64,000 bases of DNA, from positions 1 to 64,000 of the forward strand of contig JAIERW010000006.1 in the NCBI GenBank assembly GCA_019746485.1, written 5' to 3'. Shown one piece after another: positions 45,166 to 52,295 of this stretch (position 1 is the first letter of the stretch; every line of letters begins with the position of its first letter). The notes under the pieces are model-generated. The model was not told where the DNA came from. It did not search any database and was given only the letters and a program-made list of their open reading frames with translations. The position numbers and the translations under genes are program-made. Source of the DNA: Candidatus Babeliales bacterium. Its GTDB lineage: Bacteria; Babelota; Babeliae; Babelales; RVW-14.

Positions 45166-45280
45166 CCCTTCGAGACATAACTCTACAAGTTATTCCTCAG
45201 GGAGGGCGGGGTGTGCGTTTTTCTTACCGTTCTCCCTGAGGAGCCTGACGAAGCTTTGCGAAGACAGGCGTCTCGAAGGG
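45166..45280. repeat. Inverted-repeat element C (REP/MITE-like)
   Basis: Ends CCCTTCGAGAC (45166) and GTCTCGAAGGG (to 45280); inner ends TCCTCAGGGAG and CTCCCTGAGGA. The right arm carries a nested hairpin GCCTG...CAGGC around ACGAAGCTTTGCGAAGA. Same design as element B at 30.6 kb, here between convergent genes. No protein is encoded inside. Confidence 0.82.
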
Positions 45281-45291
45281 TATTTTTATGC

Positions 45292-46149
45292 TTATTTGAT
45301 GTTTGCTATTTGATGCAGGCGTTGTTGAATATCTTCTGGGTTAACAAAAAAGTTTTTGATAGTTTGCCAGTATGATTTTTTTTGTGGTGTGAGTGCTGCA
45401 ATTTTTCTGAGCAATGAAGCAAAAACTTTTTTATTTTCAACAAGCGCATGTGTTGCATTATTGATTTCTTCTTCGCCGGATTTGATGTTTCTTTTTAAGA
45501 CTAAGAATGTTGAAAGAGCGGCAATTGTCCATATGGCAAGCAATGCAGGAGGCATGATGGTATCACAGATCCATTCGCCAGCACCAAGCATGCGGGGAAG
45601 AACGGTAAAGAAATAGGAGACGCCTTCATTTTTGAGATAATGTAAGTCCAAAGTAAGGGCAGCGAGAGGAGTTAAGAATTTTAAACAATTAAAACAATCT
45701 TTTTGTTCTTGAGCGCTATGTTTTATGAATGCACAGCTAAGAGCAATAAGTGCGTCCATTTCTTCAATAGTTACTACCTGCATGAGTTTTTTGTTTATGA
45801 TAATGTGACTTTTGCCATACTTGCTTACGTCGGTATGGTGTGCAATGTCATCTTCTGTTACGAAAACTTTTGGCGTGTATCTAAGCTCAATTTTTTCTGC
45901 ATATTTTTTAACCATCGCATAAAGAACTGGAGCGTTGGTTTTGTTGGTACACAGAGCGCCTTTGATTGGTGTGAACTTAAACATGTCTTGTTGGCTGTAA
46001 ATTTGGTTATATTCTTTTTCTAGTGTGGTATCACAAAAAGTATCGCGCTTTGGTGTTGCAAATGCAAAGCCCTGAACATATGTTTGTGTAGTGGTGAGCA
46101 AGAGCAGTACTAGCGCTGCTGTGCGTGATAATGTTTTGTAACTGTTCAT
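45292..46149 (-). CDS. Inactive paralogue of M48 metalloproteases
   Basis: 285 aa; AGGAGA ribosome-binding site and signal peptide. It aligns with the two upstream genes in the same order: APVLYAMVKKYAEKI, a TPKVFVTEDD strand, and EMDALIALSCAFIKH where the others read AHELAHIKH. The zinc-binding HExxH is therefore gone, as is the later ExxAD ligand. Two membrane segments (about 150-170 and 200-220) are kept. It is intact as a frame, so it is likely a pseudo-enzyme rather than a decaying gene. Third gene of the operon. Confidence 0.8.
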   Translation of the reverse strand: MNSYKTLSRTAALVLLLLTTTQTYVQGFAFATPKRDTFCDTTLEKEYNQIYSQQDMFKFTPIKGALCTNKTNAPVLYAMVKKYAEKIELRYTPKVFVTEDDIAHHTDVSKYGKSHIIINKKLMQVVTIEEMDALIALSCAFIKHSAQEQKDCFNCLKFLTPLAALTLDLHYLKNEGVSYFFTVLPRMLGAGEWICDTIMPPALLAIWTIAALSTFLVLKRNIKSGEEEINNATHALVENKKVFASLLRKIAALTPQKKSYWQTIKNFFVNPEDIQQRLHQIANIK

Positions 46150-46165
46150 AATTTTCTCCTAAAAA

Positions 46166-47068
46166 TTACGCCGCTGCAGCAGCTTGTGTTGCTTGTATAC
46201 AGTACTTTATGCGTTCGCGACTTTCTGGATGCGAGTCAAAATAGGACTTAACTTTTTGCCACGTTGTTTTTTCTTTTGGTTCAAACCATTGGCATTTTTC
46301 AAAAAAATTTGTTAGTCCGTCTGGTTTTTCAAGAATGTTTGTTGCCGTTAAATCGGCCTCTTTTTCCGTTGTTCGCGAGTAGTAGCACGAGAGTGGGAAC
46401 GTGGCAAGTAAGAGTGGTTTAAAGGTGAGCAGGCACGGTTGCAAAATTTCTGGAAGCCATGAAATATCCAAGCATACATATGAAAAGATGGTGCCGTGTA
46501 CGTAAAGCGGTACAACGTATGAAAAGAAACAAAACAACGCGCACTGGAGTGCCATTTTTTTGGGAACGTGATTGTGTTTTATGTGAGCAAGTTCATGAGC
46601 AATAACCGCTTCAACTTCGTCAGTGTTTGCAAATTGTAAGAGATCGTTGCTCACTATAATGACGGCTTTCTTTTGTGTTAATGACCATGTTGCGGCTGGC
46701 GAGCAAATAACCCATTTTTGTAAAAGTGATTTATGAGTTGTTATGAGAATTGTTGGAACTTCAATACCAAGCTTGGTTGCATATTTTTTGACCATGGCGT
46801 ACAGTGTTGGCGCATTGTTTTGATCAGCAGTCATAACGCCAATTTTTTTGCGTAAATTTTTTATGCAGTTGTTGGCTTGATCATTTGTTTTGCTGTGTTC
46901 GCGATAGAGATTGAGGTAGTCGTCTTTAAGATTTTGATTAACGCATAACGCGCTCGTTTCACTATCGTTGAAGTTGTTGCCTGCTTGGTTGTGAGCGTAC
47001 AGTTGTGTGGCTGCCATGACTATGAGTGTGAGCGTTGCAATGTGCGTAAATTTTTTAACTATTTTCAT
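46166..47068 (-). CDS. M48-family metalloprotease with signal peptide
   Basis: 300 aa zinc metallopeptidase of the HtpX/Ste24 type. Signal peptide ends LYA; active site VIAHELAHIKHNH (about residue 155) with both zinc histidines, and the third ligand in EKEADLTA (ExxAD). Membrane segments lie between them. HtpX itself is an inner-membrane quality-control protease; an N-terminal cleavable signal is unusual for it. The protein ends in five alanines (ATQAAAAA). Middle gene of three. Confidence 0.88.
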   Translation of the reverse strand: MKIVKKFTHIATLTLIVMAATQLYAHNQAGNNFNDSETSALCVNQNLKDDYLNLYREHSKTNDQANNCIKNLRKKIGVMTADQNNAPTLYAMVKKYATKLGIEVPTILITTHKSLLQKWVICSPAATWSLTQKKAVIIVSNDLLQFANTDEVEAVIAHELAHIKHNHVPKKMALQCALFCFFSYVVPLYVHGTIFSYVCLDISWLPEILQPCLLTFKPLLLATFPLSCYYSRTTEKEADLTATNILEKPDGLTNFFEKCQWFEPKEKTTWQKVKSYFDSHPESRERIKYCIQATQAAAAA

Positions 47069-47077
47069 AATTTTTTC

Positions 47078-48058
47078 CTATGCCGCCGCTGCTGCAGACA
47101 TGGCAAAATGATTAAATTGATGAGCATTTTTTTTGTTTGCGGCTTGGATGCAGTACTGAATACGGCTTTTAATTTCTGGATGATCGTCAAAGAGAGTCTG
47201 TTCTATGTTATTTAAGAATGATTTTTGGTCGTGTGGTTGTGTGTCGTATTTTTTAAGCGCTGTAGCGAGAGCTTGCGGATTGTCGATTGTTGCAATTGCT
47301 TCAAGGTCTGCTTGCTTTTCATTGGCTTTAAGATAGGCATTATAGAGCGGAATAAGTGTGGGAATTACGAGTAAATTTGATGCGATGCAGCCATAAGCAC
47401 GGTTAACAAGTGCACCAAGCCACGGGTAGCACGTTACAAGATCCCACGGATTCAGCCAGCCTATCAGCGGCAGAGAGATAGTGAATGTCATAAAAACAAA
47501 AGCAAAAGCGTACAACGCATATTTTATTATGATGCGATTTTTGCTGTGGTTATGCTTGATATGACCCAACTCGTGAGCGATAATTGCTTCTGCTTGCTCT
47601 TCTGTTGTGTTGAGTAATAATGTCTCGCCAATCATGACTATACTTTCTTGTCCGCGTGGCGACCATGTTAAAGCTTGGTCGTGAAGCGGCCAGTCATTTT
47701 TAACAATAAAAATTTTTGGGGTTGGTATTCCCTGGCGGGCTGCAATTTTTTTAACCATGGCGTGTATAAGTGGTGTTTTTTGCTCAGTTGTTGGAAAAAA
47801 CCAAAACCAGTCTTCAATTGAAAAATTAAAGTAATCAAGTTCGAAGATGTTGGTCATTAGTTCTTGAAGTTGGCTTTTTTTATTTTCTGGAACTTTTGGA
47901 ATAGGTAATGACTTGGTAAGGTTGGTGCATTCTTGCTGTAAAGGTGTACGTGGGTTTTTTGCAGCCAGCAAAGGGGTTACCAGTAAACTGGCAAGTGCAA
48001 AAGCAACGCCATAAAATGTGTGTTGCGCATAACGTTGTATAAGAATTGAACTATTCAT
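47078..48058 (-). CDS. M48-family metalloprotease with signal peptide
   Basis: 326 aa from the ATG at 48058 (GGGGGGA upstream). Active site IIAHELGHIKHNH and ExxAD ligand in EKQADLEA are both present. Before them the region TPLIHAMVKKIAARQGI and TPKIFIVKND matches the two downstream paralogues. The C-terminal ISRIQYCIQAANKK-type segment also matches, and the protein ends AMSAAAAA. First gene of the minus-strand protease operon; the candidate promoter lies at 48137-48165. Confidence 0.88.
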   Translation of the reverse strand: MNSSILIQRYAQHTFYGVAFALASLLVTPLLAAKNPRTPLQQECTNLTKSLPIPKVPENKKSQLQELMTNIFELDYFNFSIEDWFWFFPTTEQKTPLIHAMVKKIAARQGIPTPKIFIVKNDWPLHDQALTWSPRGQESIVMIGETLLLNTTEEQAEAIIAHELGHIKHNHSKNRIIIKYALYAFAFVFMTFTISLPLIGWLNPWDLVTCYPWLGALVNRAYGCIASNLLVIPTLIPLYNAYLKANEKQADLEAIATIDNPQALATALKKYDTQPHDQKSFLNNIEQTLFDDHPEIKSRIQYCIQAANKKNAHQFNHFAMSAAAAA

Positions 48059-48095
48059 TGAAATCCCCCCGGATTTGCTCAAACGCGCTTTTTGC

Positions 48096-48165
48096 TTGGC
48101 CAGTGGCCAAAAACCTCTGCTTCAAGCGCTTATATAAGTATACCTTGGTTTGGTTGGAGGGGCAA
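48096..48165 (-). promoter_or_regulatory. Promoter and 15-bp palindrome of the protease operon
   Basis: On the minus strand TTGCCC (48165-48160) and TATACT (48142-48137) are 17 bases apart. Between the expected start of transcription and the first gene lies TTGGCCAGTGGCCAA (48096-48110), a perfect palindrome that could be an operator or an RNA hairpin. The remaining stretch up to 48570 has no gene I can support: an open frame at 48279-48704 lacks a ribosome-binding site and overlaps the RING gene. Confidence 0.45.
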
Positions 48166-48571
48166 ACGGGTTGGGTTTGTTTAATCTTTGTAATAGTTTT
48201 TATTTGGCAACTAGACATCTTTTCAAACTGTATTAATTTAGTGTTAAAAGGGCCTAGAAATCGTATAAAAGTGCCTGTTTGCCGGTAGGGGTTGTGAGCG
48301 GCTGTTTTGAGGCCGATGGGTGGGGGGTGCCCTGTTTTTGCAAAAAAATTGGGTCAAAAAAGAATGATGGCTCCGGGCTTACCTTCGAGCTTGCCAAGAA
48401 GCCAAGGCGGTGTCATTGGGCAAATTTATGCACCTATTTTTTTCAAAAATTAGTAATACAAAATTTCTTATACTTTTTTTCTGTTGTTTTTTGTCTTTGG
48501 AAAATAAATAAAAAAAAGACAAGCAAGCATTGTGTTGTTGTATTTACTTTTTGTCAATGCGTGTTATTGTG

Positions 48572-48601
48572 TTGTCTCGATTTTGTAGTTTTTGGTATAC
48601 T
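48572..48601 (+). promoter_or_regulatory. Promoter of the RING-finger gene cluster
   Basis: TTGTCT and TATACT are 18 bases apart, 24 bases before the first RING-finger gene, with GAGGAG as ribosome-binding site in between. The GGTATACTTA core is shared with the divergent protease promoter, so the two clusters may respond to the same sigma factor or signal. Confidence 0.5.
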
Positions 48602-48624
48602 TAAGAAAAATGAGGAGCAACATT

Positions 48625-49197
48625 ATGCAATGTTTAGTAAAATTATTTTTTGTTGGTTTTTTAATGTTTGGTTGTGCGAGTGTGCAGGGCGCCATGTCTT
48701 CTGATAATGACCTTGGTGAAATATTTCGTTTTAGAATGGGTGCCGATTTTGTTATGCGGCCACTTGATCACGATGGTCAAGAAATTGCTTTTTCGCCAGA
48801 AGCTTTGGCGGCTTTGCAAGCGTTAGTTATGCCTGCTATCTTGCAGGCGATGGTGCAAGGAGTGGAGCAAAGTGTTGATGGTTCTGATCAGTTGGTTAAT
48901 GTTCTTTTTCAAGCTCAACCAGAAGCTATTCAAACACCGGAAAAAATTTCAGATTTCTCAAGTAACAATGCGCCGCTGCCAGCAACTATTCTTTATACCG
49001 AACAATGTCCAATTTGTTTTGAAGCATTTGGCGATGGAAGTGATATCGCCGTTTTTCTTTGCGGGCACATTTTTTGTGTTGAGTGTGCTAATCACTCGTT
49101 AAGTTATCAAGCAAAAAAATGTCCGAATTGTCGCGATGAAAAAACAGAAAAGTATCGCAAAATATCTTTCTGGTCTGATAGCCTCAAGAAAAACTAA
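48625..49197 (+). CDS. Secreted RING-finger protein 1
   Basis: 190 aa from the ATG at 48625 (GAGGAG about 8 bases upstream). Signal peptide with FGC, possibly a lipobox. After about 120 residues without known domain, the C-terminus is a RING finger of the C3HC4 type: CPICFEAF, then CGHIFCVEC and CPNC. RING fingers recruit ubiquitin-conjugating enzymes in eukaryotes; bacteria lack that system, so this would act in a host cell. First of three tandem paralogues. Confidence 0.85.
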   Translation: MQCLVKLFFVGFLMFGCASVQGAMSSDNDLGEIFRFRMGADFVMRPLDHDGQEIAFSPEALAALQALVMPAILQAMVQGVEQSVDGSDQLVNVLFQAQPEAIQTPEKISDFSSNNAPLPATILYTEQCPICFEAFGDGSDIAVFLCGHIFCVECANHSLSYQAKKCPNCRDEKTEKYRKISFWSDSLKKN

Positions 49198-49231
49198 CGG
49201 GAATTCGGGGTAGTTCTTGAGGAGGTAAGCT

Positions 49232-49774
49232 ATGGCACGGCGTTTGCTGATTGTGTTGTCATGTTTTTTTATGATGACAAGCTTTGTGTGTTTGCTTGGT
49301 GCGGTTCGCTATGAGCATCATGAGCAGCGACAGAGTTCTAGTTGGGTTACAAAAGTAAAAGGTTTTTTTGTTCCCGAAAAATCTGGTAACCGGGTTGTTA
49401 TGCCTGAAGAACAACAGCCGCAAGAAGTTAATTACTTTCTAGTTTTTTTGAGCAAGCTTCTTGGTCCTATTTATGACTGGGTAGTTACGGCCTACATGAA
49501 TCTTCGCGATCCAATTCCAACGCCGGACACGATTGGTAATTTTGCTGATGAGGCTGTCGAATCTTCTCTTTTATTGGAAGAGTCTAAGTTTTGCCAGACT
49601 GATTGTCCCATTTGTTATGCTCATTTTGAGGGTGAGGATATTGTTGCAGCCTTTAAATGCGGGCATGTCTTTTGTGTTGAATGTGCCAATACCGCTTTAA
49701 GCTATCAACCGCGGTGTTCTGTTTGTAGAATGGCTATTAACTGTTTCTCACGACTTTTCTGGAAGCCGGAATAA
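49232..49774 (+). CDS. Secreted RING-finger protein 2
   Basis: 180 aa; GGAGG ribosome-binding site. An N-terminal hydrophobic signal (LLIVLSCFFMMTSFVCLLGA), a middle region with a second amphipathic stretch (NYFLVFLSKLLGPIYDWVV) and a C-terminal RING finger: CPICYAHF, CGHVFCVEC, CSVC. The RING core is nearly identical in spacing to protein 1 (both have CGHxFCVECAN), so they are tandem duplicates that kept the RING while the middle diverged. Confidence 0.85.
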   Translation: MARRLLIVLSCFFMMTSFVCLLGAVRYEHHEQRQSSSWVTKVKGFFVPEKSGNRVVMPEEQQPQEVNYFLVFLSKLLGPIYDWVVTAYMNLRDPIPTPDTIGNFADEAVESSLLLEESKFCQTDCPICYAHFEGEDIVAAFKCGHVFCVECANTALSYQPRCSVCRMAINCFSRLFWKPE

Positions 49775-49885
49775 TTTTTACTCTTTTTTTTGCTTGTTTG
49801 GGAGTATCTGCGCGTGGTATGCTGCGCACAAGAAATAACGTTGAGCAGTTTTGTGTGAGTAATTTATTGAAGGGAGAGAAGAAGT

Positions 49886-50368
49886 ATGACCAAACGAATG
49901 TTACGTTTAGTGGTGGCTTGTGTGGTAATGATCAGTTATGCACAAGTTCATGGTAGCGCCGGTCAGTTTGGTAGCGGTGAAGACGAAGAGCTTCATGATG
50001 TGCAATTGAGTGATCAAGATGAGCAGCAAGAAGATGGTCCGGGACTTTGGGGTAGCATTGTTGCTGGTGCGAGTGGTTTGTGGGAGCGTTTTACTACTCC
50101 TGCGCCTGAACAACCAGCTCCAAAGGCTCTTCTTGACCGAGCTGATGAAAATGCACCATTGCCTGAAGCGATACATCTTCAAGACAATTGTTCACGACCA
50201 AATTGTCCTCTTTATTTTCAAAAGGGTGATGTCATTGCTATTTTGGGTTGTGGGCATGTTTTTTGTACGCCGTGTGCAAACGAAATTTTGGCATGGAATT
50301 CAGAAAAAAAATGTCCAATTTGTCAAGCTGGTCCTTTTGAAAAATATTTTCCAAGTCGTGGACTATAA
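49886..50368 (+). CDS. Secreted RING-like protein 3
   Basis: 160 aa; GGGAGAG ribosome-binding site, signal peptide ending VHG. An acidic linker (DEELHDVQLSDQDEQQED) precedes the RING region: NCSRPNCPLYF, then CGHVFCTPCAN and CPIC. The first zinc pair has spacing CxxxxC rather than CxxC, so folding of the first site is less certain. Third gene of the cluster, followed by a terminator. Confidence 0.8.
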   Translation: MTKRMLRLVVACVVMISYAQVHGSAGQFGSGEDEELHDVQLSDQDEQQEDGPGLWGSIVAGASGLWERFTTPAPEQPAPKALLDRADENAPLPEAIHLQDNCSRPNCPLYFQKGDVIAILGCGHVFCTPCANEILAWNSEKKCPICQAGPFEKYFPSRGL

Positions 50369-50396
50369 TTTTTAGAAAATTTTTATATAAAAAAGA

Positions 50397-50436
50397 AAAA
50401 GCCCGTCTGCAAAAATCGCAAGCGGGCTTTTTTCTT
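50397..50436. terminator. Bidirectional terminator between RING and WH2-motif genes
   Basis: AAAAAGCCCG.CTGC and GC.AGCGGGCTTTTTT form a strong stem with a short loop, with an A run before and a T run after. It separates the plus-strand RING cluster from the convergent gene ending at 50451. Confidence 0.86.
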
Positions 50437-50450
50437 TGTTACTCGATTTT

Positions 50451-52262
50451 TTAGGGGTTGGCGGACGAATCACCTGTTTTTCTTAATTTAAAGCCTTTTT
50501 TAATTTCGTCTAAAAAGCTTGTTTGTGGCGCCAGACCAAGCTGTTCTCGGGCGCGGTCATCTAGGTTTTTGGTGATGTTGAGCTGCTCACACAAAAACTT
50601 TGCTCGTGTCTGCTCGTCGGGGCTGAAGCCAAGGTTTTTAAGAGTAAGGCTTTTTTCCAGCATTTTTTTTATTGTTTCTATATCGTGTTGTTTTAAGAAA
50701 TTAAAAGTATCGCGCTCTTGTTTATAGGTATCAGCCAAGTATAAAAATTCATTTTTCTGTAATGCTGGCAGTGGTATTTTGGCTGCTCGTGTGGTTACAA
50801 AATTGTTGAGTGTTGCAAAGCTTTGTATTTTTTCTACATCAATGCCAAGTTCGGTAACTTTTTCATCAAAGCTTTTTTTGAAAAAATCATACAAATCTGC
50901 AGCAATAGTTTTTCTAAACTCAGTAGTAAATTTTTGTTGTGCTGCTTGATCGCCGGTTAGCATAAGTTGGGCAATGCCAAGATACGCTATGGTTGGTATA
51001 AATTTTTGTGCGGTAGAAAGTTTTGCTAAAAACTCATTCCATGCCTGATGTGTGGCGGCAACTTGAGTAGCTGTTTCCAAACTTGCCAAGCTTTGTCTAA
51101 AACAGCTAACAAAGTTTTCAATGCTTAAAGTACTTGAGACTGCCTGCAATTTTTGAACAATTGCTGATGTGCTGTCTTTAACTTCTTGGCCGGCAATAAA
51201 TAAGTTGAGCAGAGAATTCATACGTTGGTATGCTTCTTGATCGGTTAATTTTGCACAACTGCGCAAAATGGGATCTGTTAAATCGTTTTTAAGTGCAGCA
51301 AAATCTACTGCACCGTTTACTAAATAATCCAGTAGATCTGTTTTCCAAAGTTTTTCTACGCGGTTGGCGCGGATCATTGCCGTTGCCGCGTCCAATTGTT
51401 TTATTTTTTCACTGCGTTGCGCGTCAGGTAAGTCTGGGACATTTTTGAAAGAATCGATTAGTTGTTGGCAGGTGGTAATAACGGCATACGTTGTTTGTAG
51501 TTCAAACAGATCATCAAGTGCTTTGCTCAATTGCGTTATTTTTTCTTGTTCTTGGTTCTTTATTTTTTCAAGAGAGTTGCGAGCTTTTATAATTTCACGC
51601 ACAATTGCGAGCATATTTTCTCGCTCGTCTTCGGTTGTTATTTTTGTTCTTTTAAAAAAAGCGGTGTTTGCAACCAGCTTGTCTTGGAGCATTGCTTCGA
51701 GTTTTTTGAGTTGGTCGTGTGACAAGGTGCTAAAAAGTTCATTAATAAAATCAGGACTGTTGAGTGCTTTAACCAGTGGTTCGTTGTCTACGTTCCAATT
51801 GATCTTGTCAACGGCTCTGAGCACTTGTTCTGGCTTTTGCAACCTTTCGAGAGCTGCGTGCACGCGTGATGCAAGTACCGAGTCATTCATAATTTTTTGT
51901 TTGCTTTTTTCGATAATGTTTTGTTGTTGTTGTGCAACGTATTGTGCAAGTGCTTGTGCTACTTCATCTGCCGTTACCTGGTGCGTTGGCAAAAGCGGAG
52001 AGGTTGGGACTGCCAATGTTTGCTCGGGCGTTTGTGTTTTGCGTAGCTTGGGCCCGCGTTTAATTTGCTCAAGCATATCGTCATGTGTTGATTTTGGTTT
52101 TTCTTGTGGCTGTTCAACGGGCCGCAATTTTGGCCGTTCTTTAATTTGATCTAAAAGTGTTGGCGCTGGTGGCGCGGGAGGTGGTGGCGGCACATCTGAC
52201 AACATACTTAATGTTTGTGCTGTTATAATGAGTAAGAGGTAGAGTGCGTTACGTACGTTCAT
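50451..52262 (-). CDS. Secreted protein with three WH2-like actin-binding motifs
   Basis: 603 aa; AAGGAG ribosome-binding site, signal peptide (residues 1-22), then VPPPPPAPPAPT. Three segments fit the WH2 pattern LLxxIxxGxxLKxV/T: LLDQIKERPKLRPV (36-49; Gly replaced), MLEQIKRGPKLRKT (63-76) and FLDEIKKGFKLRKT (583-596). The latter two are close to textbook. Between them is an all-helical region; its C-terminal half matches the neighbouring 552-aa protein (YLGxxxL...DQA, LYLA). WH2 motifs bind actin monomers, and tandem arrays nucleate filaments. Poly-Pro next to WH2 is typical of WASP-family proteins and of bacterial mimics. Confidence 0.78.
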   Translation of the reverse strand: MNVRNALYLLLIITAQTLSMLSDVPPPPPAPPAPTLLDQIKERPKLRPVEQPQEKPKSTHDDMLEQIKRGPKLRKTQTPEQTLAVPTSPLLPTHQVTADEVAQALAQYVAQQQQNIIEKSKQKIMNDSVLASRVHAALERLQKPEQVLRAVDKINWNVDNEPLVKALNSPDFINELFSTLSHDQLKKLEAMLQDKLVANTAFFKRTKITTEDERENMLAIVREIIKARNSLEKIKNQEQEKITQLSKALDDLFELQTTYAVITTCQQLIDSFKNVPDLPDAQRSEKIKQLDAATAMIRANRVEKLWKTDLLDYLVNGAVDFAALKNDLTDPILRSCAKLTDQEAYQRMNSLLNLFIAGQEVKDSTSAIVQKLQAVSSTLSIENFVSCFRQSLASLETATQVAATHQAWNEFLAKLSTAQKFIPTIAYLGIAQLMLTGDQAAQQKFTTEFRKTIAADLYDFFKKSFDEKVTELGIDVEKIQSFATLNNFVTTRAAKIPLPALQKNEFLYLADTYKQERDTFNFLKQHDIETIKKMLEKSLTLKNLGFSPDEQTRAKFLCEQLNITKNLDDRAREQLGLAPQTSFLDEIKKGFKLRKTGDSSANP

Positions 52263-52295
52263 AGGACTCCTTTTTTATTATTCGTTTTCTTTTTT

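Noticed and set aside
48279-48704. Open frame of 141 codons ahead of the RING cluster
   Set aside because: No ribosome-binding site, composition unlike coding sequence, and it overlaps the start of a well-supported RING-finger gene in another frame.
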